Of a DNA stretch of 64,000 nucleotides, positions 26,641-34,714 are shown piece after piece. Source of the DNA: Oceanivirga miroungae (GTDB taxonomy: Bacteria; Fusobacteriota; Fusobacteriia; Fusobacteriales; Leptotrichiaceae); assembly GCF_902505095.1 (NCBI RefSeq), contig NZ_CABWIB010000001.1:1130688-1194687 (forward strand), read 5' to 3'. Position 1 is the stretch's first letter, and every line of letters begins with the position of its first letter. The position numbers and the translations under genes were made by a program. Below the pieces are notes generated by a model that ran no database searches, had not been told where the DNA came from, and saw only the letters and a program-made list of their open reading frames with translations.

Positions 26641-28092
26641 TTACTTAACTATATTATAGTTTTCTAATGCACTTACTAAATAAACATAAGTTTGTTCAAC
26701 TGCTTCTATACTCATTTTTTCACTTGGTGTATGTGGATTTTTAATATCTGGCCCTATTGATATTATATCTAACTTATCATTTTTTTCTGCAAATAGTCCT
26801 GTTTCAAGTCCTGCATGCATTTTTAATATTCTTGGCTTATATCCTACTTGATTTTCAAATATTTGAGAGAAGTAATCCCTTATTTCTGATTTTTCCTTAT
26901 ATTCCCAAGGATTATATGATTTTTTAACAATTGCATCAAACCCAAATGATTTGGCATATTCTTTTATACATTCTGCTACGTAGTCCTGATACTCTATTTT
27001 TAAACTTCTTATTGCATTATGTGTATTAATTAGCTTTTTACCGTTAATTTCTTCTGTATAAACTATACCCATATTAGATGAGCTTTCTACCAAGTCTTTA
27101 GAGTTATCACTCATTTTTAAAACTCCATTAGGCATATTCATTAAATAGTTTAAAAGATTTTTACTATCTTCTTTATTTAACATTAATGTATATTCTATAT
27201 CTTTTAGTTTAGAAATACTCATTAATATATTTTTTTCTGCCTTTATATATCTATATCTTAAACTATCTAAAAATACATTTAGTAATTTTTCTAATTCCTT
27301 ATACTCCATATCTGTGCTAAATACTATTTTTGCACTTCTTGGTATTGTATTATCTTTTGTACCACCATTAAAATCAAGTATATTTACTTCTGCTACATTT
27401 GCTAATTTCAACATTAATTCTGCTAAAAGCATACTTGCATTAGCTGTATTTAGATGAATATCTACACCACTGTGCCCTCCAAATAGTCCATCAATTTTAA
27501 CTTCATATACATCTTTTTCTATTTTTTGTGCATTGAAAGTTTTACTACTTTTAACCATGCTAGATCCTGCACTACTTACATAAATACAACCATATTCTTC
27601 ACTATCAATATTTACTAGTATATTTGATTCTAAGTTAGTTATATCAAATCCTTTTGCTCCTACCATTCCTACTTCTTCATCTGTAGTAAGCAGTATTTCA
27701 AGATCTGGATGCTTTATTTTATCACTTTCTAAAATAGCCATACAAATTGCAACTGATATTCCATTATCAGCTCCTAGTGTAGTACCATTTGCAGTTAAAT
27801 ACCCGTCTTGTATGATAATTTCAATAGGGTCTTTTTTAAAATCAAAAACCTTATTTTCGTCTTTTTCACATACCATATCCATATGACCTTGTAAGCATAT
27901 ACTTTTATACTTTTCATATCCTTTAGTTGCTTTTTTTCTTATTAAAACATTGTAGTACTCATCTTGTATTACTTCTAATCCATGCACTTTTGCAAAATTT
28001 ACTAAATAATTACTTATTCCTTTTTCATTACCAGATCCTCTTGGTATTTTTGATATTTCATAAAAATGGTGAAAAACTCTACTTGTATCCAT
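26641..28092 (-). CDS. pepD: Aminoacyl-histidine dipeptidase (PepD, M20 family), copy 2
   Basis: Paralogue of the gene at 23717-25186, 483 residues, with GHMDMVCEK, LGADNGISVAI, TTDEEVGMVGA, NIDSEEYG and HAGLETGLFAEK in the same order, so metal binding is retained. Overall similarity is high at both ends and lower in the middle (residues about 255-380), which points to an old tandem duplication. It is preceded by a 49-codon gene whose stop lies 9 bp before this start, with an AGGAG ribosome site between. Probably used to take up histidine-containing and other dipeptides in an amino-acid-fermenting organism (inference). Confidence 0.92.
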   Translation of the reverse strand: MDTSRVFHHFYEISKIPRGSGNEKGISNYLVNFAKVHGLEVIQDEYYNVLIRKKATKGYEKYKSICLQGHMDMVCEKDENKVFDFKKDPIEIIIQDGYLTANGTTLGADNGISVAICMAILESDKIKHPDLEILLTTDEEVGMVGAKGFDITNLESNILVNIDSEEYGCIYVSSAGSSMVKSSKTFNAQKIEKDVYEVKIDGLFGGHSGVDIHLNTANASMLLAELMLKLANVAEVNILDFNGGTKDNTIPRSAKIVFSTDMEYKELEKLLNVFLDSLRYRYIKAEKNILMSISKLKDIEYTLMLNKEDSKNLLNYLMNMPNGVLKMSDNSKDLVESSSNMGIVYTEEINGKKLINTHNAIRSLKIEYQDYVAECIKEYAKSFGFDAIVKKSYNPWEYKEKSEIRDYFSQIFENQVGYKPRILKMHAGLETGLFAEKNDKLDIISIGPDIKNPHTPSEKMSIEAVEQTYVYLVSALENYNIVK

Positions 28093-28101
28093 GTTACACT
28101 C

Positions 28102-28251
28102 CTATAATATATTTTCTAATAATTCTTCTAATTCTCTTCTCTCGTCTTGTGTTAAATCTATATTTTTCTTTAATTTTTTCAGTAAATGTGAATCACTTCC
28201 AACAAGACTTCTATCTAATATTTTTATTACTAATGATTTATAAAATTCCAT
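28102..28251 (-). CDS. Small conserved-looking 49-residue protein
   Basis: The frame reads MEFYKSLVIKILDRSLVGSD and ends with RRELEELLENIL. It is a charged, helical, soluble protein with no recognised family. The ATG at 28251 has an AAAGGAG ribosome site 4 bp upstream, and the stop is 9 bp before pepD copy 2 with its own AGGAG, so it looks like a real first gene of that transcript. The DLTQDERRELEELL segment resembles a short helix-turn-helix hairpin. Confidence 0.65.
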   Translation of the reverse strand: MEFYKSLVIKILDRSLVGSDSHLLKKLKKNIDLTQDERRELEELLENIL

Positions 28252-28372
28252 AAAACTCCTTTTTTTCTTTATATTATTTTACAACAAATACTCTTTTTAG
28301 TCCACTATTTAAAACAAAGTTAGTCTATTTTAAAAATTAAATACATTTTATCTCGAATTAGATACATTTTGA

Positions 28373-28402
28373 TTGATATATTTTAGTTTAAAGTGGTATA
28401 AT
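28373..28402 (+). promoter_or_regulatory. Sigma70-type promoter of the FMN reductase gene
   Basis: TTGATA (28373-28378), an 18-bp spacer and TATAAT (28397-28402), about 30 bp before the start codon. Two ATACATTTT repeats lie upstream (around 28341 and 28362). Confidence 0.7.
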
Positions 28403-28432
28403 GGGTTATAACAAAAAGAAAGAAGTGATATT

Positions 28433-28999
28433 ATGAAAAAGAAAGTAAGCGTAATAGTAGGAAGCTTAAGAAATAAGTCAGTTGCTCGTAAAATAGCAAA
28501 AAATATATTAAAAATGTTCCCTGAAAACTATGATGTTAATATAGTTGAAATTAGAGATTTACCTCTATATGACTGTGATTATGATGATCCAAATGAAACT
28601 GAAAAAGTTTTACCAGCTATATATACTTCATTTAGAAATGAAATTAAGAGTTCTGATGCTGTTTTCTTCGTAACTGCTGAAAACAACAGATTAGTTCCTG
28701 CATCAATTAAAAATGCAATAGATATTTGTTCTAAACCAAATAATGATGTTGCATTCAAAGGTAAACCAGTAGGAATTGTAAGTCATTCAATAGGTAAATT
28801 AGGTGGATTTAGTGCAAATAAATCATTACAATTAGCATTATCATACTTCAATCCTCAATATGTTGGACAACCTGAAGCATTTATTGGAAACTCTCACTCT
28901 TTATTTGATGGAGATAGTGAAGAAATAAATAACGAAGGAACAAAAGCATTCTTACAAGATTATGTAAATAGATTTGTTGAATTAGTAAATAAACAATAA
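28433..28999 (+). CDS. NADPH-dependent FMN reductase family protein
   Basis: Flavodoxin-fold oxidoreductase of 188 residues. The FMN-phosphate loop is VGSLRNKSVARKIA (residues 8-21), and the second family block is FFVTAENNRLVPASIKNAID, a variant of the usual PEYNxSxPGxLKNAID. These enzymes reduce flavins, quinones or azo dyes with NADPH; the substrate is not clear here. The gene stands alone with its own promoter and terminator, opposite in direction to the upstream pepD transcript. Confidence 0.88.
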   Translation: MKKKVSVIVGSLRNKSVARKIAKNILKMFPENYDVNIVEIRDLPLYDCDYDDPNETEKVLPAIYTSFRNEIKSSDAVFFVTAENNRLVPASIKNAIDICSKPNNDVAFKGKPVGIVSHSIGKLGGFSANKSLQLALSYFNPQYVGQPEAFIGNSHSLFDGDSEEINNEGTKAFLQDYVNRFVELVNKQ

Positions 29000-29023
29000 A
29001 AAAAGCCAGATGGCTTTTTTTTT
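28999..29023. terminator. Bidirectional terminator between the FMN reductase gene and spoVG
   Basis: AAAAAAGCC pairs with GGCTTTTTT around an AGAT loop (29000-29020). T runs on both sides serve the two convergent genes. Confidence 0.85.
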
Positions 29024-29303
29024 ATTCTTCTACTACATTACTTTTTTCAGCTTCATATTTTTCTAAAATATGTTTAGTTATTTCTTCTCTAAATTCTGGT
29101 TTTATTGGGTGTACAATGTCTTTAAATTCATTGTTAGCTATTCTTTTTGAAGGCATTGCAATGAATAATCCATTTTGCCCTTCTATTATTTTCAATCCAT
29201 GAATAACAAAACATTCATCAAATGTTATATCCACATAAGCTCTTAATTTAAAATCTCCCTCTTTTTGACTAATTAGTTTAATTCTAGTATCAGTAATTAC
29301 CAT
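29022..29303 (-). CDS. spoVG: SpoVG family regulator
   Basis: Small nucleic-acid-binding protein of 93 residues. It contains the family blocks VITDTRIKLI, AYVDITFDECFVIHGLKIIE, GLFIAMPSKRI and DIVHPIKPEFREEI. In Firmicutes SpoVG affects septation, capsule and virulence genes and binds DNA and RNA; its role in Fusobacteriota is not established. The gene is monocistronic, and the IS30 remnant starts about 80 bp upstream of it. Confidence 0.95.
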   Translation of the reverse strand: MVITDTRIKLISQKEGDFKLRAYVDITFDECFVIHGLKIIEGQNGLFIAMPSKRIANNEFKDIVHPIKPEFREEITKHILEKYEAEKSNVVEE

Positions 29304-29389
29304 CAGTGTTCCCCTTTTCTATAGTTATGTTAATATAGTGTACCCCATTATCTAAAAAAAGCAAATTTAATTGTGAAAATTTGTACTTT

Positions 29390-30519
29390 AAAGTTTGATA
29401 TGCAACACTTTGGGATTTTCTAATTGTTATTTTTTATTATTTGGTTTATAATTATTTAGAGGTTGTATTTAATGGTAATAAAACAACTTCATCACAATTA
29501 TATGCCCTTAATGATAGTTTTGATAGTAAAGTTTCACTATAAGTTTCAATAAACATCTCATTAGGGGTTTTATTATTGTATGCTTTTTTCTTTAAGCTAA
29601 ACTTACACCTTTTTTATATACTTTTCTTAATAATCTATGAATATTCTCTATAAATGGTTTTTGTGTTGGTGTTCCTGCATCGCAGTAAAATATTTTCGTT
29701 CTATTTTTAAGAGTTTTCTTGCTAATTTCTATTTCATTAAATTTTAAAAACTCAGATCCCCTATTACTCCAAATAGCTTTTTAAACATATAATACCCTAT
29801 CTTATTTTCAATATCATATAATACCCTTATTATTTCATATGGTGTTAAAAACTGGATTCTTGGAATAAATATCCATTACTCCCTAAAGGTCCACATACTA
29901 AATCCATTTCAACTATATTTAAGTTCTTGCCTTAAAAACTCTAATCTTTTCTTATATTCTATTTTATCTTTACTTAAATTAGTTGCTCTAGTCTTTATTT
30001 TCTTTTTAGTATATTTAACAATACCTTTACTTATCCAGTCATATATTGTTTGAATAGATACCATGTCATCTTTATATATTTCTTTTAATGATATATGTAT
30101 GTGTGAGATAGGTTATCCTAAATTTAACAGTTTTTGTATATCTTTTTTTAACTCTATTTGTACTACTTCATTTTTAATTTTAGAATTACTTTCTGATTTT
30201 AACTTAAGATAACTATTATCTGCTTGTTCTACATTGTATATTACATAGTGATAGTAGCAATGATTATTTATATATCTAGGACATCCATTGCAGACATTTG
30301 GGCTTTTAGTTAGCAATTCACATGGATGTTTCCTCATTATCTCTATAATTTAATTCTATTCTTTTTAATTTCCCTTGATACTGTTGAAGGATTAACATTT
30401 AATAATCTTGCTATTTCTCTAATACCAGTATTTTCTCTTAATCTAATTTCTATTTCTATTCTATCTTTTAATTTCACTTTTACCCTTTCTTGAATACCAA
30501 AGTGTTGCATATCAACTTT
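29390..30519 (-). mobile_element. Degenerate IS30-family insertion sequence
   Basis: Terminal inverted repeats are visible: GATATGCAACACTTTGG at the left end (about 29397-29413) and CCAAAGTGTTGCATATC at the right end (30497-30513), extended outward by AAAGTT. The minus strand between them encodes pieces of an IS30 transposase: an N-terminal helix-turn-helix (IREIARLLNVNPSTVSREIK, about 30360-30420), a Cys-rich part (NVCNGCPRYINNHCYYHY, 30113-30337), and the catalytic end (YCDAGTPTQKPFIENIHRLL, about 29620-29700) followed by YNNKTPNEMF. Several stops and frameshifts separate the pieces, so no active transposase is made. Apart from this decayed transposase, nothing else coding is seen from 29304 to 30520. 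Confidence 0.85.
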
Positions 30520-30527
30520 AAAAAAGG

Positions 30528-30701
30528 GTGTTGCATATCAACTTTAATAATATCAAATTTTTATTGTTTAGAACACTTGAATTTATTAAGTTCTAGCGAA
30601 TTATCAAAAAAAATAGGTTTAAAATTTTTATCAAAATCTCTAAACCTATTGATTTTACTGATGTTTGTCATGTTTTTTATGTGTTGCATATCAAACTTTA
30701 A
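30528..30701 (-). mobile_element. Solo or nested IS-end fragment
   Basis: GTGTTGCATATCAACTTTAA at 30528-30547 and GTGTTGCATATCAAACTTTA at 30681-30700 repeat the IS30-type end in the same orientation. The minus strand between them encodes a short frame (MQHIKNMTNISKINR... to a stop at 30561) and an inverted repeat AATAGGTTTA/TAAACCTATT (about 30617-30656). It looks like the remains of a second element inserted beside the IS30 copy. Confidence 0.5.
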
Positions 30702-30702
30702 C

Positions 30703-31574
30703 ATGCACGAAATTTCAACAAAAGTATTAAATATTAAAGATTCACACGATTTAAAATATGATAAAAATTTGTCACCTAAAACAGAAGACAATAGTATAAT
30801 TCTTGAAGAAATGGAGAATATTAAATATGATAACGATTAATGATGTTTTAGAAAAATTAAAATACTTAAAATTAAATTCAGCATACAACCATTTAAAAGA
30901 ATTAAATCTAGCAAGCGAAATAAGCCAAGAAGAGCTTAATGGGATAAATAAGGTGATAAGTAATGAAGTTGAAGCTAAAGAGCAAAATAATAGGTTATAC
31001 AACGTGAAAGTAGCAGCATTTCCTTTTGTAAAAACAATAGAGGATTATGACTTTAGATTTCAGCCCTCAATAAAGGAAGAAAATATAAAGAATATAATTA
31101 ATTCTGGATTCTATGAAGAAGCTAGCAATATACTCTTCATAGGCAATCCAGGAACAGGGAAAACACATTTATCTATAGCTATAGGGTATGAGGTAGCAAT
31201 TAAAAGAAATAGTGTATATTTCATTAATTAATCTATTACTAAAAGCATATCAAGAAGGATTATTAGAAAAGAAAATAAGGCACTATTTTAAATATAAATT
31301 ACTAATAATAGATGAGATTGGTTTTAACGAAATATCACCATTAGAAGCAAAATTATTCTTTCAATTAATAGATTTAAGATATGAAAAAAGATCAACTATT
31401 ATTACAAGTAATATTAGTTTTGAAAAATGGGCAGAAATATTAGGGAAAGACGAAATGATAACTAAAGCAATATTAGATAGATTATTGCACCATTCATATT
31501 TATTTAATATTACAGGACCATCATATAGAATAAAAGATAAATTGAAAATTAAACATAAAAGTGGGGAATTTTAA
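30703..31574 (+). pseudogene. istB: IS21-family remnant: istA tail and frameshifted istB
   Basis: A short frame at 30703-30840 (MHEISTKVLNIKDSHDLKYD...) could be the tail of IstA, and it overlaps the istB start (ATG 30827), as usual for IS21 elements. IstB is the AAA+ helper of transposition. Here MITINDVLEKLKYLKLNSAY leads to Walker A GNPGTGKTHL, the frame stops at 31231, and the rest resumes one frame over (ISLINLLLKAYQ, Walker B LLIIDEIGF, TSNISFEKWAEILG) to 31574. A small deletion near 31215-31230 broke it. The bulk of istA is missing, so the element is dead. Confidence 0.82.
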
Positions 31575-31700
31575 ATTGACATTTATAATATTACATAAAT
31601 TAAGTAATAAATAAGTGAGACAAAACAGAAAAATATAGGTACACAGGGATACATTTATATATTTTTTAGGTGTTTTTATATACATTCAAAACAAGAATAT

Positions 31701-31729
31701 TTGACAATTTTACAAAAATGGGGTAATAT
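31701..31729 (+). promoter_or_regulatory. Consensus sigma70 promoter of the AbiF-type RNA
   Basis: TTGACA (31701-31706), a 17-bp spacer and TAATAT (31724-31729). It is one of the best promoter matches in the window and points at the structured RNA and the Abi_2 gene. Confidence 0.85.
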
Positions 31730-31735
31730 ATTGTT

Positions 31736-31798
31736 GATATCAAACCCCTTGCAGTGTCTTAAATGATACAAGACTAAGGTCTACGCAAGGCTTTTTTT
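31736..31798 (+). ncRNA. Small structured RNA upstream of Abi_2 (candidate AbiF RNA)
   Basis: Downstream of a consensus promoter, CCTTGC (31747-31752) pairs with GCAAGG (31785-31790) and a T tract follows (31792-31798). Inside, GTCTT (31756-31760) pairs with AAGAC (31770-31774); AGAC/GTCT (31771-31774 with 31779-31782) is an alternative stem. This gives a predicted transcript of about 60 nt that ends 18 bp before the Abi_2 ATG. A conserved RNA upstream of Abi_2/AbiF genes is a known comparative-genomics motif; membership here rests on position and architecture, not on a covariance-model search. It may regulate or neutralise the Abi_2 protein. Confidence 0.65.
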
Positions 31799-31816
31799 AT
31801 ACTCAGGAGGTAGTTT

Positions 31817-32602
31817 ATGGAGAATTTTCCATTTAAAACATTTTAAGAACAAATAGACTTGTTAGAATCAAGAGGATTAATTATAGACGATAGAGAAAAA
31901 GCTATTAGAACATTAAGTTTTATAAATTATTATAAAATAAAGGAATGCTCTTTCATATATTTTAACACATCAACCCAAAAATATAGTTCTAACACAACAT
32001 TTAATGATATATTACAAAGATTTTATGAAAATAAAAATTTAAGAATAGATTTATTAAGATTAACTGAAAAAGTTGAACTTTCATTAAAAACTAAAGTTTC
32101 ATATATATTAGGAAGAAAATATGGGGCTACTGGCTATCTAAACTTTAAAAATTGGGCAAATAAAAATGAATACGATAAACACTATATTGAATGTAAAGAA
32201 AATGATTTTAAAAATAGAATTGTCAAAAATTTCAACAAAAGTAAAAATCAATTAATTAAAACTTTTAAAAATTATAATGATGTCCCAATTTGGCTAATAG
32301 TTGATATACTAACATTTGGAGAAATTTTAGATATTTTTAAATTAATGTTAGAATCAGAACAAAATGAAATATCAAAAGATTTTTCCTTAAAAACTAAAGA
32401 ATTTATTTCGTAGTTAGAAGCTATAAATTTAATTAGAAATTTATCGGCTCACAATTCAAATATAATAGACATAAAACTGAATACACGACCTAAAATATTA
32501 GATGAGTTTAAAGATAAACTTTACTATATAAAAAATAAACCTAGTGATAGAATAGCTAGAGATATACTCATATTAGAATATTTAACATATACTATTAATT
32601 AA
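31817..32602 (+). pseudogene. Abi_2 family (AbiF/AbiD-type) abortive infection protein with two in-frame stops
   Basis: The start ATG 31817 has an AGGAGG ribosome site. The frame reads MENFPFKTF, TAA (31844), EQIDLLESRGLIIDDREKAI and so on, TAG at 32411-32413, and continues to a natural TAA at 32600-32602: 261 codons, the usual Abi_2 length. Family blocks are LLESRGLIIDD, LSFINYYKIKE and, after the second stop, LIRNLSAHNSNI, the HEPN-like RxxxxH motif expected for an RNase. The rest is in frame, so decay is recent. Abi_2 proteins confer phage resistance through growth arrest. Readthrough of TAA and TAG would be needed for a full product. Confidence 0.85.
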
Positions 32603-32726
32603 TCCTAAATTCCCAGGTGGAGCCATAAAGAAAAGATTAAAAAAATTCTGCCCAAATAAAAGCGATCAAGAAGCTCAATTATACGGATTTAAAAATTATA
32701 AAATAATTGAAAATTTAAAAATATAA
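32601..32726 (+). pseudogene. Short gene fragment of unknown origin
   Basis: An open frame without a start codon (NPKFPGGAIKKRLKKFCPNK, ending KNYKIIENLKI). It abuts the end of Abi_2 and precedes two hairpins. Probably the tail of a lost island gene. Confidence 0.3.
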
Positions 32727-32746
32727 AAAAAAAAATAAATAACTAA

Positions 32747-32780
32747 AAAAGCAGTCAATCGGCAATTCTGTACTGCTTTT
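32747..32780 (+). terminator. Hairpin before the integrase gene
   Basis: AAAAGCAGT (32747-32755) pairs with ACTGCTTTT (32772-32780). The T tract is short. It is probably the end of the Abi region transcript. Confidence 0.55.
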
Positions 32781-32795
32781 AAAATCCAAATTATA

Positions 32796-32819
32796 AACTG
32801 CTATAAGCAGCAGTTTTTT
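32796..32819 (+). terminator. Second terminator before the integrase gene
   Basis: AACTGCT (32796-32802) and AGCAGTT (32809-32815) flank a 6-base loop, with T residues through 32819. The tandem arrangement insulates the integrase. Confidence 0.65.
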
Positions 32820-32851
32820 GATACCAAAATTATAGCACGAAAGGAGAAAAA

Positions 32852-33889
32852 ATGCCAATATATAAGTATAAAAATTCTAAAGGAGATACCTTATATCGTG
32901 TAGTATATTTAGTTAATACACCTAAAGGAAGTAAATGGACTTCTAAAATGGATTTAAGAACTTTAAAAGAAGCTAAATTATTTGAAGCAAATGAAATAGC
33001 AAAAAAAGATTATACTGCAGATATGTTTCTATCTGATATAATAGTTGAGTTTTTAAAAGATAGAAAAATTAGAGTCCAGGAATCTACATATAGAAGATAT
33101 ACTCACTATTGTAATTCAATTTTAAAAATATTTGGTGATAAAAAATTAAAAGATTATTCCTATCAGTATTTTCATAAGTTACTAACAAACATAGGTAAAG
33201 AATCACATAAAAGAGTAAATTCAAATATAAAAGTATTAAAACAAATAAATAAATTTGCTTATAGATGCTTTGAAATACAAAATAAGAATATCACAAGATT
33301 AGAGTATTTTAAAAATGTTAGAGTAGATAAAGAATACAATATTTGGACTCTTGAAGAGTTTAACACCTTTGTTGATGTAATTCCTGATAAATTTATTAAT
33401 TACAAAATATACTTTAGCATTTTATTTTACGGAGGTTTAAGAAGAGGTGAAGCACTAGCACTTCAAGTAAAAGATATATCAAGATATAAAATAAATGTAG
33501 ATAAGAATTTAGGACAAAGAGACCATTTAATTTCAACCCCTAAAACCAGAAATAGTATAAGAGTTATAACTATGCCTAAAGATTTAATAAATACTATATT
33601 AGCATTTATAGATAAACAACAACTAACTGAAAATAATTTTTTGTTTTCATTTTCATATAGTAATGTCGTAAACTGTTTAAGAAAATATACTAAAATGTGT
33701 AATCTACCAAAAATAACTCCACATGATTTAAGACATTCTCATGCTTCAATATTGTTTGAAAATAATATGCCAACAGCAGCAATAAGTAAAAGATTAGGGC
33801 ATAGCAATATATCAATAACTTTAGATGTCTATACTCACCTAACTAAAAAAAGTAATGATAAGTTAAATTCATTTATTTTAGAGTTATAA
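32852..33889 (+). CDS. Tyrosine recombinase/integrase
   Basis: Phage- or integrative-element-type integrase of 345 residues. The N-terminal part (MPIYKYKNSKGDTLYRVVYL) is an AP2-like arm-binding domain, then a SAM-like core-binding domain. The catalytic domain has GGLRRGEALAL (first Arg), HDLRHSHASIL (His-x-x-Arg) and LGHSNISITLDVYTHL (His and the nucleophilic Tyr), so all key residues are present. The ATG has a GAAAGGAG ribosome site. It is the last gene of the decaying island (IS remnants, Abi_2) and ends 94 bp before yebC. I could not define attL/attR. Confidence 0.93.
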   Translation: MPIYKYKNSKGDTLYRVVYLVNTPKGSKWTSKMDLRTLKEAKLFEANEIAKKDYTADMFLSDIIVEFLKDRKIRVQESTYRRYTHYCNSILKIFGDKKLKDYSYQYFHKLLTNIGKESHKRVNSNIKVLKQINKFAYRCFEIQNKNITRLEYFKNVRVDKEYNIWTLEEFNTFVDVIPDKFINYKIYFSILFYGGLRRGEALALQVKDISRYKINVDKNLGQRDHLISTPKTRNSIRVITMPKDLINTILAFIDKQQLTENNFLFSFSYSNVVNCLRKYTKMCNLPKITPHDLRHSHASILFENNMPTAAISKRLGHSNISITLDVYTHLTKKSNDKLNSFILEL

Positions 33890-33944
33890 CTTATCATTAA
33901 AAAAATTATATTTTTGTTAGATTTTTATTAGGTTATTTTAAAGT

Positions 33945-33977
33945 AAAAATCAACACCCATCAAAGTGTTGATTTTAT
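33945..33977. terminator. Bidirectional terminator between the integrase gene and yebC
   Basis: AAAATCAACAC (33946-33956) pairs with GTGTTGATTTT (33965-33975), a perfect 11-bp stem with an 8-base loop and T runs on both strands. Confidence 0.88.
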
Positions 33978-33982
33978 TATAT

Positions 33983-34705
33983 CTATTCAAAACTTCCAAC
34001 ATAGTTATGGTGTACTTTTTGTACATCATCATCGTCTTCTAATTTATCTATTAGTTTCATTAATTTTTCTTTATCTTCATCTGCTAAAGTTTCTACTTCT
34101 ATTGAAGGTACATATTCTATATCAGCTTCAATAAACTCATAAGATTTTGCTTTTAATGCATCTTTTACTGAATCAAAAGCATCTAATGGAGTTGTAATAT
34201 AGAAACTATCATCGTAAGTTACCATGTCTTCCATACCAGCTTCTAATGCTATATCCATTATTTCATCTTCATTAGTTTTATCTGTTTTTTCAATTTCTAT
34301 AACACCTTTTCTATCAAACATGTATGAAACTGAACCAGAAACTCCTAAGTTTCCACCTAATTTATCAAAAGCATTTTTAACATTAGCAACTGATCTATTT
34401 TTATTATCTGTTAATGTTTCAACTATTATAGCTACTCCACCTGGTCCATATCCTTCATAGTTTATGCTTGTAAATGCATCAGCTTCACCATTTCCAGCAC
34501 CTTTTTGTATAGCTCTTTTAATATTGTCGTTAGGCATATTTACTGCTTTTGCTTTTTCTAATGCGTGTTTTAAGTTAACATTATATTCAGGATCTGCTCC
34601 ATCTCTTGCTGCAACTGTAATTAATCTTACAACCTTAGTAAAAGCTGCTGCTCTTCTTTTATCTTGTGCATCTTTACGACCTGCAATAGTTCCGTGTCTT
34701 CCCAT
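33983..34705 (-). CDS. yebC: YebC/PmpR-family DNA-binding or translation factor
   Basis: Cytoplasmic protein of 240 residues with the family start MGRHGTIAGRKDAQDKRRAA and blocks NVNLKHALEKAKAVNMPNDNI, YEGYGPGGVAIIVE and FDRKGVIEIE. Long annotated as a transcriptional regulator; some members are now known to ease ribosome stalling. It follows trxB by 9 bp on the same strand and forms a tyrS-trxB-yebC run. Confidence 0.94.
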   Translation of the reverse strand: MGRHGTIAGRKDAQDKRRAAAFTKVVRLITVAARDGADPEYNVNLKHALEKAKAVNMPNDNIKRAIQKGAGNGEADAFTSINYEGYGPGGVAIIVETLTDNKNRSVANVKNAFDKLGGNLGVSGSVSYMFDRKGVIEIEKTDKTNEDEIMDIALEAGMEDMVTYDDSFYITTPLDAFDSVKDALKAKSYEFIEADIEYVPSIEVETLADEDKEKLMKLIDKLEDDDDVQKVHHNYVGSFE

Positions 34706-34714
34706 TATTTCCCC

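Noticed and set aside
28321-28372. ATACATTTT repeats upstream of the FMN reductase gene as an operator
   Set aside because: Two short AT-rich copies are too weak to call in this base composition.
30617-30656. Inverted repeat in the IS-end fragment as a functional terminator
   Set aside because: Long loop, and it lies in decayed element DNA; kept only as part of that remnant.
30490-30840. Plus-strand 116-codon frame
   Set aside because: It crosses the IS end and two remnants; only the last 46 codons may be a piece of IstA.
33890-33982. att site beside the integrase
   Set aside because: No tRNA gene and no convincing direct repeat with the other island edge could be found by eye.
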